A stretch of 64,000 bases of DNA from Paraspadella gotoi (Eukaryota > Chaetognatha), in contig CM119266.1 in assembly GCA_051294375.1 (NCBI GenBank), positions 24,044,411 through 24,108,410 on the forward strand. Reading direction: 5' to 3'. This document shows positions 1-10,867 of this stretch, in pieces (position 1 is the stretch's first letter; every line of letters begins with the position of its first letter). The notes below the pieces were generated by a model. The model was not told where the DNA came from, did not search any database, and saw only the letters and a list, made by a program, of their open reading frames with translations. The position numbers and the translations under genes were made by a program.

Positions 1-1963
1 ATTATAAATGGATAGGCCTCGGATGGTTAGCGGAGAACGAGAAGGTTTTATTAAGGAGGGTAATTCGATACAATAATATAAAGATAGCATCTTCCTCGTC
101 GTCGTCGTGTCGCTCCCCAAGTGGATTCCGACGGGATCCTAGAAAAGATGGAAATAACGATAAGACCAATAACTCCGTAAAATGCGTAACTCCTGAAAAT
201 TTTGTGTTCATTTGTGAGTTACTTTTTTTTTTTTTTACTATAGTACATTAAACTCTAAATTAGAGGGGCGACATTCTTGTTGAACATTGATGTTTCACCA
301 TGAATCGCGTCAAATGAAATCGATAGAAGGAGGAAAACGGATAGGAAAAAAAAAGTTTTGTTAAAAATTTGGTTGGAAATGAACGTGTTTCCCAGTCCGG
401 AGGAGAAAACTACAATGCTGGCCATCAATTTTAACGCCTAAGTTGGATCGGAAAGTGTTTCTGCGTTTCCTATCACTATCGAAGTCAACACTACGTGGAA
501 AATTACAATATTATTTGCAGAAAATTAAATAGTATATACATTACTGTAGCGATTATCTTTATTCTATGAGGAAGTCCAAACTGGTGAAATATTTTCGAGA
601 TCATGTAACGGGACAACCCTCCAACTCTTCAAGTTCAAACCTGGACTGAATTAAGCATCGAGAATTCAAATCAAGCGTCAGAGGTGACGCGACCCCCCGA
701 GTAGACACCGACGCGAAAGGATGGTAGAATAGTGACCGGGAATCGCGACCCCTGGAATGAGAAAGTGGTACCGCACTTCTCCGAGCGCGGGCGGGATAGG
801 GAGGCGCGATCGGAGTCATAATGAGAGGATTTGGCGAGGTGGCTGCTTCTAATAATAAGAGATTTTAAAAGGAAGATGACCGAGAGAATAACGTGTACAA
901 ATTAAATCCGAGAATTTCCTTGACTCTGTTATGTTTTATTTCACCAGTGGATTTTCGAAAGTAAAGTAATTTCCTAGGTTTAACAATTACTTTTGGCAAA
1001 ATAATTTTTTTTCCCTCAGAGACTGCATAGTTTCGTTTTATGTTTTCCTTCCTCTCCTTTTTCGAATTTCAAAACTGGCATGCATTTTTTTCATTAATTT
1101 TTCAATAAGAAAAAAATAAAAAGAAAGTAATTTGAAAATTAATACAAAAATAATTAAAATCAAATTAAGCTTTCGAAATGTTTGTTTTTTTTTTAGATTT
1201 GAGTATGCGAACTTTAAAACCGATTCTCCTTTTCTTTAAAAATAAGATCCCCGCACTAAAACGAAAATTTGAGGAAATAAAACAAATCGTAAATATGTGC
1301 TTTTTTTAAAATTTTTTTTAGCCGAATATATCGGCTGAGGGGCGGGCTTATGCGGAGAAAAACCCTTAAGTTCCCCGCAGAGAAAAAAATATCGACAATT
1401 AGAATATTTTAAATTCGGGACGCCCATATACATTAATGGGTTTTTAAACCTTTCACCGCCTTTCTATCGAGTGGAGTATGAAGGACTCAAAAAAATGCCT
1501 GGGCACAAGCTCTCTCTCTTCTTCTATCTCTCTCCTCTGCTCTCTCTCTTCTCTCTCTTCTCTCTCTTCTCTCTCGTCTCTCCTTTTTAGTTCCTGCTTC
1601 ACTTTCACTTCAGCAGTAAATAACAGTAACTCATAAACCACAAAAGTAAATGCTCATTGCCTTGAATTTCCGGTATCCTGAAAATTCTTCCTCAATAAAT
1701 TATTTCTAACCACTAATACGTGTTTGAGAAATCGGTCAAAGATCCCCTGAAACCCACCGGTTTCCCATTTTAACTGACACCGTCTGAGCGTGCTCCGTCC
1801 CAAACTCCCACCTCCCACCTCCCTCGACCCATACCCACCTCATAATTCGTGGACGTGGCCAAGTTTATGACTCTAGCTTCGGGTCAAACGTTCGCCGCCA
1901 GGATTCCCCACTTTTCACACGTACATGTTATCGAGCACATTATCCCTCGCTCTCTCTCTCTCT

Positions 1964-1999
<36 letters not shown>

Positions 2000-4701
2000 T
2001 GCTCGTCTCTCCTCTCATCTTTCTTCTTCTATTTTCTTTTTCTTTCTTATCGTTCCTCCTTTCGCTTAATTTTCTAATTTTTAAGACTAAGAGTACTAAA
2101 ATTAGCTGCAAATTTGATTTAATTAGGTAAAAATATGTTAAGACTAAAGAACTACAGATAAAATTTTATTTTTTTCTTTCTTAGGACCAACCTTCACCTT
2201 GGACTGATTTTTAAAAGGGAAAACAACCATGTCGTCGCGAGTTGTGACAGACGTAGTACAATCGAGAAATATGATTGGACGGCTTTAGGCTTTTTCTCAA
2301 TCAGGCAATCTCCTTGACTTTCCCACGCGCCTACGCGGCTGAGGGGCGCAAGGAGAGGAAGCGCAGCTAAGAATTTCTTCTTTTTGAAAAAAAAAAAAAA
2401 AACTTTTCATCTTTTCGAAGAAAAAAAGTTTTAGAAAAGTTAGGAAGACCGATGAAAATCTTTTTTTGTTTCTTAAATTTTCAAGTTTAATGAAGAAATG
2501 CCACACGTTGTGTCTGTCTGGGGCGTCGGCTCTCTTTTCTAGTCTTTCGAGGCCCGAAGTAAACAGTTCCAAAAATGAGGGCCGAAACCAGTGAATCACA
2601 GATTCTTTCTCCCACATTTCACTCTGTTTCACTGAACTTGAACAAGTAACTTAATTAACTCGCTAGGTCAACTTTATTGTCACAGTTTGTTTGCCCACGT
2701 CAAGGGATATTTTTGAATTATGTATATATATTTTTGTTCATTTTGCTTTTTCAAGATGTGGATCAAAACCAGAAGTTTATTGTTTTTGTAAAAGTTTAAC
2801 ATCGCTAGATTCCGTCCAAATATCCAAAACAAACGGATTGAATTTTTCTTCCGGCAGAGGGAATTGTGAAATTTTTTTCCCCCTCTGAATTGAAAGTAGC
2901 CTCTTTATTCAGGCAAAGGCGATTCCACTCTTTTTTTTTAATTCTATTTCTTTGAACATGTTGATTTTAAGCGGGCTTAACTATTCTAAAATTAAAAAGA
3001 ATGCGTTAAAACATTCCCTATCTGTTTCTGAGTAGAATATTTCTCTAAATCATTAAATCTTTAAACTAATGACGTGAGCAGAGTTCAGACCAGAAACTAA
3101 GATCGATGAAGAAGCACGGCTGTTTTCGGCGAATTCAGTACGCCGGGATCTGGAACCGGTTTGAGATCGAGCACCGGGCTTGCATTCGGAGTTTGGTCGT
3201 TCCTGATCGGCGAAATCGGTCCGCTCGAAATAAACAAACAATCATTACGTCAAAGAAAAACAAATAACAAACAAAAACATTTCCCAATAAAAGTATTCGC
3301 TTTCAAGTTTTAAAAATTTCAAAGATAGCGGGACTGGTAGTATCCGCCGAAATTTTATTTTTTATCTGCCGAAAAAAACATAGAAAAATTTGCTTTTTTT
3401 CCTCCAGAAAAAATTTATTGCTCAAAATATATTAAAAGATAAGACTTGTATTTCAATATTTAGGGTAAAAACTTACAAAAGATCGACGTTTAACAATAAG
3501 CAAAAAAATTTAAATATGCTAATTTAGTATTTTTTATTTTTTGTGATTCAACATATATAGTACAAAATTAATATTTCCATTTTACTTCCATTTATACTTA
3601 TAATTTTATTCTTGATAGATTTTGCTCAAGAGGAGAATCATAGTCAAAAGACGCTTCATAGTATAGCTCTTTCAACTTTAGTTCCAATCAACGTAAAACT
3701 GACGTTTTGATTGGGACTGATTCAATGTTAAAGGCATTCTTGAAATCAGGAAAAAAAATCGTAAGCCAGAAAAATTGATTCACTGTTCACTGTCTTACAA
3801 ATCGTCGCTTAAGAGACAAGACTGCACATTTTCAAGTAGACGAACCTGCAATGGAACTACAAGATGAAGAAAAGGACGGGCTAAAGTTGACTGGAATCGA
3901 ATCGTTAAAGCGAAGCAGAATCTCCCTCATTCGTCCACTTTACTCCCGTCATTCAACCATCCAACACGCTTGGAGCAGATTGTCGCAGAAGACGGTAGTT
4001 TGGAGACCGTGTGACAACCGCTTTCGGGAAAGTTGAGACACATCCTTGCTTTGGACTTTCCTAAATCTAACTATGAGGGCCGTAAAATTTTACTACGCAC
4101 CACAAAACCCTTACAAGCATCGCCGAGACTAGCTTTTAAAAGATAATTTTCTTTTTTTTCCCAAAAACAATTCTTAACTTGTTTCAGGTCTCCAGAATCG
4201 AGATTTTTTGCAAAAGCGAAATTTCCCAGAAAACTGGTTTCCTTTAAAGTACGAGGTTCGCTCAATTCCGTCTTGGCCTCTGAAAAGGTATTTAATTAAT
4301 CTTATTTAATATCTATATAATATACTATCTATATAATCTAGTTTATCAATTATCGACAATTTTTTTTTTATTCAATTTTTTTCAATACTTCAAAAAATCT
4401 GAAGAGGGCCTTCAGTGACTGTCTCAGCCTCAACAGACCTTCGGGGATCAGACTAAATCCTTTAAAACACATTTAGTGGTAAAAGATGTAAAGCCTCTGT
4501 CGAAATTAAACTTATTTTTAACTCTCATTCCGTCCAACTGCACCTTTTCTCTCCCCCCCCCCTTCTCGTCCAGAGCGCGGATCCTCCTCGACCGTAACGA
4601 GACGCTCCCGCCGGCGTCGTCACCGAAAGCAAGCGGCAAACAACGCTGCGCGCGTTGGCGTGGGCGGCGTCCGTCGCCGGGTTATCCCAGGTCGTTAGTC
4701 A
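1..4701. other. AT-rich stretch without a recognised gene
   Basis: Mostly AT-rich DNA with short poly(A)/poly(T) runs and (TC)n tracts near 1510-1580 and 1948-2002. Two islands have gene-like composition but no recognisable product: a CpG-rich segment at about 600-830, and 3106-3267, which carries a 53-codon plus-strand frame starting MKKHGCFRR. Neither has clear splice sites or a known domain, so neither is called as a gene. Confidence 0.5.
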
Positions 4702-4743
4702 ATGACTCCCGCAAGTTCCGATTACAAAGAAAACGTTGATACG
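4702..4743 (+). CDS. candidate first coding exon (MTPASSDYKENVDT)
   Basis: The ATG at 4702 follows a GC-rich, promoter-like block (4570-4690). It opens a 14-codon frame ending at a good splice donor (ACG|gtgaga at 4744). The frame upstream is closed by a TAG, so this ATG would be the natural start. The peptide is too short to recognise. The next candidate exon (4872-4972) joins in frame only if one base is off: its phase-0 reading stops quickly, while its coding-like reading needs one preceding base. The two may therefore belong to one gene with an indel, or to different transcripts. Confidence 0.3.
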
Positions 4744-4871
4744 GTGAGAATGGAGAGGTTTTCCGAGGATTGATTTTGGTTTATTGTTGTTATTATTGTT
4801 TATTGTTGTTTAATTCGTTCTTATTGTGTTATTGGTTGACCCTTTGTGTCGCCCAATTGATCATTTCGTAG

Positions 4872-4972
4872 GCAAAGTCCGCATTCGGCGCAATTACAGT
4901 CCAAATAAACAGTATCAACAACTGAAAAACACAACCAAACTCCTCCAACAGGTTTCGTACGGGCCGAGATAA
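4872..4972 (+). CDS. candidate terminal exon, unknown protein
   Basis: After an acceptor (cgtag) the frame reads about 32 residues rich in N, Q, K and R, including the segments KVRIRRNYSPNKQY and TTKLLQQVSYGPR, then stops at TAA (4970-4972). Composition and the clean stop look like a real protein C-terminus. I do not recognise a family. A second short frame starts at the ATG of 4973 and runs 34 codons to 5077 (MTPEATNDGSKD...), overlapping the stop region. It may be a 3' UTR artefact. The serine racemase gene lies about 2.8 kb downstream on the same strand. Confidence 0.35.
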
Positions 4973-5077
4973 ATGACGCCGGAAGCGACGAACGACGGCT
5001 CGAAGGACGCCGTCACAAACGCGTCGTCGAAACGAGAAACTTTCGCCGCCATCTACGACGACGACGAATCATTCTGA

Positions 5078-7272
5078 CAAGGGAAGATGGGGCTGAGACT
5101 GTTGAACAGGTTGGAGCGAGGTAGGGTTGAGATGGGGGCGGACCGGGTTGTTAATATAGAAACGGCAGGAAAAAGGAATCGAACCTTCAAATAAAACTGT
5201 CGAGCGACGCTTCTCTCGATCGGATATACGCGGTCGCCTTATCGTTTCTTAAACACTCAAGCTACAACAACGATTTTTTTTTGGCGGGGGTTTCCCTTTT
5301 TCAGACCGTTATCCATAGCTATATTATTTTATGCTTGTCATAATGCAAATTTATTTAAAAATTCGTGGTTTATAACATCATTCAACAAAGGACAACACGC
5401 GCAAACAGTAAACGATAAACGTCCTTCCCTGCGAATGTAAGCATTATCATCCGCCTTTTTTCGAGAGCGGAAATAGCTAAATTCTTCAAAGTGTCCCCTT
5501 TGACGCGGAACGATTCCCCGCGCACTCTTCTCGTAAAAAATATCACCTCTTTGAACGTCGTTGAAGCGGATATAATCCCTCGGCCCGACGTCCCGACGTC
5601 CGAAAAAAAGTAAACAAACAGAAGGGAAATCGAGGCAACTGGGTCAGAGACCTGGCCTGACTTGAGGCAGATTCGGGGAAGGATATAGGACGCTTGAGTT
5701 TTTTTAGTTAGTTTATTATTATTAAAATTTTTATAAGAATATTTTGGGCCAGAGATAACGTCAAAAACAAAGTAATCTACAATTTAATACGGCGACGTTG
5801 AAAATTTCTAAAAAATATAGAACGGGCACGCCCAAAAAAGTTTATGCGGTTATTATTTCCTTCGCAACTGAAAGTCAAACAGACCGACCTGTAGTCGGGC
5901 ATTGCCTAAGTTCATCCCGCCTATAAGCATTGACTCCTCAGTTTTGACCGGCTGGCTCATTGACCACTAGGTACCGAGTCAATCCCACCTGGTATCTACC
6001 CCCTTGGAGGGCCAGAAAACCCTCATGCCTGGACCAGCCAGGAGGAGAAAAAGGGAGAAAAAAATGAAAGAGTCGATTCTCCGTGAAAGGAGACTCCTTG
6101 TTGTTTCGAGAAAAAAAAAAGAGAGGCTACGGTAATGACGATTTAAAATCTTTTCGCTTTAACCTTCGAACTATTTAGAACTTTCCAAGGACGCATCTTC
6201 GAAATAAACGCGACGCTTCTCGTCTTCGAAGGACGGGACTCTTCGAATTAAGTAGAGCGAACACAGTTTTTTTTTTCGTTTTGGAAATGTTTTCTTTTAT
6301 TGGCCCCGTTCGTTAGAGGATCGAACCTAAAAAAAAATAGATGCTGTTTACCGATTTGTGGACTCGGGATTCGATTCAGGGTCGACCGTGCCGGTATGTA
6401 TGAATTTCTTTTTTCTATTTATCTTGTGTTTTTTTTGTTTTTTTATTGTGAGTCGTTCAAGAAGAAAGTTTACATATCATATTGGATTACGGACCAGGCA
6501 ATGGAAGACGACAGACCCCAACCCGAGATGCTGCCTGGGCGGATGTTCTTCAAAAAAAAATCTCCGGGTCTTTAGCGGCTATGAGGGGAAAAGTCTCCTT
6601 CGTACTCTGTTTCCAGGCGGAGGATTAAAATTGAGACTTGAGACGAGTTCTCGGTGTGATGAGAGCTTAAAAGCCGACGAGAGATTCTGACTTGAGAAAA
6701 ACTGCTTAGGTTCACAGTTGTTTTCTAAGTTTCGCTTGACGCTCATCTTTCAGTAGGCTTGGAAGACGGTGACTGAACAAACAAGCGGGAAAAGAAAGCG
6801 GACAATATGTAATCGTATTTATAAATACGAAGATATTTCTTTTAATAAGAAACTTCGCGCCAATTAAAATAAGGTCCCATTTCTTAAAAAAAAAGAATTA
6901 AATAATTAAAAAAAATAAAAAAAATAAAGCGGAAAAACTTAGCAATTATTCATTCAACCTGTGGGTAAAATGTGTCCGAAAATTTAAGGTTTACTTCTCG
7001 ACTAAAACGCATACTTTTTTTGTCTTTAAAACTTTAATTATTCATCATTTCTTTCCTTATTTTCGCTTCCTCCCTTTGCTCACTATTCACACAAACCGTC
7101 GCCCTTGCCACCACCTTGCCGCCTCACGCATGGTTTCACCCACATCCATCATCTCTCTACCTCGTTCATTACCCTCCCTCTCTCCTCCCTCGCCCCTCGC
7201 CAGAAAATGCTTCTCACCAGTCCGGTGATAATGAAAGGACCGCATTCTTCGCTCGACCTTGCGAGTCACGCC
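5078..7272. other. intergenic DNA, no gene recognised
   Basis: Mixed-composition DNA without a convincing exon. The missing upstream exons of serine racemase should lie on this side, but I could not find its PLP-lysine motif or its SGNHGQ-type motif here. A possible small exon ends at a gtatgt donor near 6394, but its translation resembles nothing I know. Confidence 0.4.

Positions 7273-7362
<90 letters not shown>
7273..7362 (+). repeat. (GA)n microsatellite
   Basis: About 90 bases of nearly pure GA dinucleotide with a few interruptions. It is one of several dozen GA/TC tracts in the window. It produces long meaningless RE-rich or SL-rich open frames on both strands. Confidence 0.9.
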
Positions 7363-7364
<2 letters not shown>

Positions 7365-7738
7365 GAAGAGGTGACGAGGAAATGAGATGGAAAGAGAGGT
7401 AGGCAGGAACGGAAGGAAGGGAGAGGGTGAGGGGAGAAGGAATAAAGGTAGAAAGATAGAAGAGAATCTGAAATATAAACGAGGAAGTGGGGATTTGTAG
7501 TATTGTAGTATTTCTACGTAAGTCGGAAGAACGATAGAGAGAGAGACAATGTTGGCGAATGAGGGTTGAGGTGGGAAAGCGTAGATTAATAAAGAGAGTA
7601 ATAAACGACACTTTTATTTATTTAATCATAAAATTATTATCAGAAGCTTCATAATGTCCTTCCTCGTTTTAAGTGCGGTTAGTTTACGTATTGTATATTT
7701 ACGACTGTTAATAATAATAATTGTAAGAAACATCTCAG

Positions 7739-7921
7739 GTCCCGGACCTGGACGCCCGTCCTCGTTCCGGCGTCGTCCGGCGGGATGTTGGCCGGCGTCG
7801 CCATCGCCGTCAAAAGCCTCAAACCGGAAGTGAGAGTCTATGCGGTGGACCGAAGGGGAAGAACACGGAAGCGTCAATGAGGAAGGAGGAGAATGTGGAA
7901 GAACGCAGTGCAATTTGATGG
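7739..7921 (+). CDS. SRR: serine racemase exon with indels
   Basis: Serine racemase is a PLP fold-type II enzyme that interconverts L- and D-serine and can also dehydrate serine. After an acceptor (catctcag) the exon reads VPDLDA, then, one base out of frame, VLVPASSGGMLAG and VAIAVKSLKPEVRVYAV. This matches the family segment carrying the glycine-rich loop that binds the PLP phosphate. The frame breaks at an extra C (7757) and returns near 7848 to read PKGKNTEAS. It shifts again to MWKNAVQF near 7893. The exon probably ends before gtcggt at 7922. Splice sites and the later exons look intact and the breaks are single bases beside a 25-N gap. I therefore infer sequencing error rather than a pseudogene. 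A decayed copy is the alternative. Confidence 0.75.
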
Positions 7922-7975
7922 GTCGGTGGAATTTGAGATTTTTAAATTAATTTTAAAATTATTATTAATTAATTT

Positions 7976-8006
7976 ATATTATATTTATTTATTTATTTTA
8001 TTTAAT

Positions 8007-8049
<43 letters not shown>

Positions 8050-8464
8050 TTTTATTTATTTATTTATTTATTTATTTATTATTTTTTTTATTTATTTTAT
8101 TTATTTATTTATTTATTTATTATTTATTTATTTATTATTTTATTTATTTATTATTTTATTTATTTATTTATTTATTTATTTATTGTTTTATTTTATTTTC
8201 CTTTTTTATTTATTTTTTTTATTTTTTATTTTTTATTATTTATTTACTTTATTTATTTTAATTTATTTATAATTTTTTTTAATGTTTATTTTATTTTTTA
8301 TTTATTATTTATTTTATTTACTTTATTTATTTATTTATTTTTTAGTTTTTTATTTATTATAATTTATTTTTTTATTTATTTATTTATTTATTTATTTATT
8401 CATTTATTATTTATTTATTTAATTTATTTATTTATTNNNNNNNNNNNNNNNNNNNNNNNNNTAT

Positions 8465-8500
<36 letters not shown>
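7976..8500 (+). repeat. (TTTA)n microsatellite, interrupted by a 25-N gap
   Basis: Over 500 bases of TTTA tetranucleotide with TTTTA and poly(T) variants, interrupted by the gap at 8437-8461. It lies inside a serine racemase intron. The true length is unknown because the tract borders a gap. Confidence 0.9.
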
Positions 8501-8501
<1 letters not shown>

Positions 8502-8541
8502 CTATGTATAAAAATATCATTTTGGGTCAATTGCTCTACAG

Positions 8542-8629
8542 ACACGATCGGCGACGGGTTCCGTATGCCTTGTTTGGGACGTCGGACTTGGCCTATCATT
8601 CGCCGCAACATTGAAAAAGAGGTTTTCGA
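8542..8629 (+). CDS. SRR: serine racemase exon (TIGDGFR...TWPIIRRNI)
   Basis: The exon lies between an acceptor (ctctacag) and a consensus donor (gtaagt at 8630). It reads TIGDGFRMPCLGRRTWPII followed by RRNIEKEVF. This aligns by eye with the animal serine racemase segment TIADG...GLNTWPIIRDLVDDVF. The first two bases (AC) complete an Asp codon split across the upstream intron, and the last two (GA) are completed by the first base of the next exon. No indel is visible. The exon sits 80 bases downstream of the gap-containing TTTA tract. Confidence 0.85.
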
Positions 8630-8944
8630 GTAAGTTTATAAATTTCACAACTTATTTCACTGAATTAATATTTTTAGAATATTTCATTTTATTTCCCCGC
8701 CCTAAACATATTTTGGGTCTTGTTTAGATTAAATTAACAAAGTACCACTAAAAAAAATTATCCGAGGATCTAAAGAATTCTCTCGAGACATTTTTTCGAT
8801 GTATAAATTCAATTTTTTTTTGGCAACGAAAGATAAACACGTGCGAATTCTTAAAAATTTCTTTTTAACAAAAAACGGAGAAAAAAATTGAAATAAGATT
8901 CTTTTACACAAAAAAAAAAGAAAAGAAATTATTTACTTATTCAG

Positions 8945-9011
8945 AGTCTCGGACGCGGAGTTGATAGCAGCGATGAAATTTGTTTACCAAAGAATGAAAT
9001 TCGCCGTCGAG
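8945..9011 (+). CDS. SRR: serine racemase exon (VSDAELIAAMKF...)
   Basis: An acceptor (ttcag) is followed by A, which completes the split Glu codon, then 22 codons reading VSDAELIAAMKFVYQRMKF and AVE, up to a gtaaag donor at 9012. This matches the serine racemase helix VTEDEI...LVWERMKLLIE. The length is an exact multiple of three after the split codon, and both junctions keep frame with the neighbouring exons. Confidence 0.88.
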
Positions 9012-9327
9012 GTAAAGCGAAATAAATTATACTGTATAGAATTGTAGATTGCAGTGTTTACATCTTATTGTTTTGTGTCTTAATAGTAACCTTGCTTCGA
9101 GCTGTTCATGAACCAACTACCAACTTGATGAACATTTTTTTCTATTCTCAGTTTATTTTTTGTCTTCTTTTTATATTTCTTCAATCTTCTCGTTATAATC
9201 TTTTTTTCCGCTGTCAATATCAGTCAGTCATCGCGTCTATCTCTGTCACAATTCTTCGATCTCACCTCACCCCCTTTCCCACCCCCTTTCCCACCCCAAT
9301 TCCCACCCCGATTCCCCTCCCCCTTAG

Positions 9328-9474
9328 GTGACGGGAGCGGCTGGGGTGGCGGCAGTGACCTCGCCTCGTTTCAAAGAATTAGCCAAGAATTTAGGGTTGA
9401 AAAAAGTCGCTTTGATTTTATGCGGAGGAAACGCGGATTTGGAAAAACTGCCCTGGATCGAGGGAGCGTCTTAG
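9328..9474 (+). CDS. SRR: serine racemase terminal exon
   Basis: After a pyrimidine-rich acceptor (ccccttag) 48 codons run to TAG at 9472-9474. The translation includes VTGAAGVAAVTSPRFKELA, then KKVALILCGGNADLEKLPW and a short tail, WIEGAS. The family features are the AGVAAV segment and the LCGGN loop near the PLP ring, ending shortly afterwards as in other animal serine racemases. The four exons cover roughly the last 145-150 residues of a protein usually near 320-340 residues. The N-terminal half, with the PLP lysine, was not found in the window. Confidence 0.9.
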   Translation: MTGAAGVAAVTSPRFKELAKNLGLKKVALILCGGNADLEKLPWIEGAS

Positions 9475-9702
9475 TTGTTTTCTTTCTTTTTTCTGTTTTT
9501 TTTTTTCGTTGAAGACGAGCGACGGGTTTAACGACTTCGCTTTTTTACGATCGTTCGGTTTTGAATATCCCTTCCTTCGTACAGGAAGAATATGAAAATG
9601 AGATAATTCGTGTCGATAATAGAAAACTTGGACATTCAAAAACCGATTAAATCTGTTTGAGACTTGACAAGTTCAATTTAGCTTTACTTTATATAAGAAA
9701 TG

Positions 9703-9708
9703 AATAAA
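9703..9708 (+). other. poly(A) signal of serine racemase
   Basis: AATAAA lies about 230 bases after the serine racemase stop codon, on the same strand. It is followed within about 8 bases by an A-rich stretch. It fits the end of a short 3' UTR. Confidence 0.5.
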
Positions 9709-10243
9709 TACACAAAAAAAAATCGGTTGAATTTTAGGATTCTAAAATTAACAATTCAAATTTAGAGGATAACAATAAATAAACTTGAAATCTAAGATTC
9801 TTAAGTGATACCTATTGGCTACTTTCTCAGACTGGATTATTGATAAAAGTACAATACAAAAATTGGGAATATTCGCGTCGCTCAGTGAGAAACTAAAAAT
9901 TTTGGAGAGGAGACTCTCACGGCGTAAACGACGACGACGACGACGACGATTCCAGAACAGTCTGGAAGGCGTCGTTGTCACACATTTTCCCCTTTTCGTC
10001 TCAGACTCAATACGCGTCGTAACATCGCCATTTTCTCTTTATCGCTTCCACGACGATGACGACGACGACGACGAATAAGAGAGAGTCTCTCCGTCTTTCC
10101 TTTGGAGGAACCCATTCCCCCGTTTTCCTCTTCCTCATCCTCCTCCCTCCGGCGGCGAAGATAAGGAGAGTGAAATCTTTACGGCGTCGTTCTCTTTGTT
10201 GCCGATACGAAGAGAAAGAGAGAAGGGAGAGGGAGTCAGTGAG

Positions 10244-10298
<55 letters not shown>

Positions 10299-10521
10299 AG
10301 AGAGAGAGAGAGAGAGAGAGAGGAAGTAAAAGAATGAGAGGAGAGGAAGATAGATGGAATGGGAAACTGAAGCAAGAGAGCGAGCGAGATCGTAAGAAAC
10401 GATATTGAGCAAAGGAGAGAAAAGTTGAAAAAGCTAGAGCGGATGTAAAAGAAATAGAGGAGAGGGAGAGATAGAGAGATTTTAAAACGAAGAGAGAGAG
10501 CGAGAGATCCTCAAAGAAAGC

Positions 10522-10559
<38 letters not shown>

Positions 10560-10824
10560 TCTGGAAAGGGAGCGGGAGCGACCCTTCGATTTTGCTTTAC
10601 GACGTCATTTCTTCCCTCGGAATTCTCTCCTTTCCTTTCCTCGTATTTTCCCTGATTGAGTGTTTCACCATTCGGCGTCGCGACGTCGTAGGCATTTCTA
10701 GCCAATCAACGCCGTTTCTGAGGATCTTTGATACGTCGACGATTCGTGTTTCTCTTCCGAATCGTAGCCTCGTTTCCTCCGACTCATTCCACCCTCAATT
10801 TTTCTTTATCGCCCATTCCTTGGC

Positions 10825-10867
<43 letters not shown>

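Noticed and set aside
7893-8261. 122-codon open frame rich in L, I, Y and F resembling membrane segments
   Set aside because: Apart from its first ten codons (part of the serine racemase exon) it is translated (TTTA)n.
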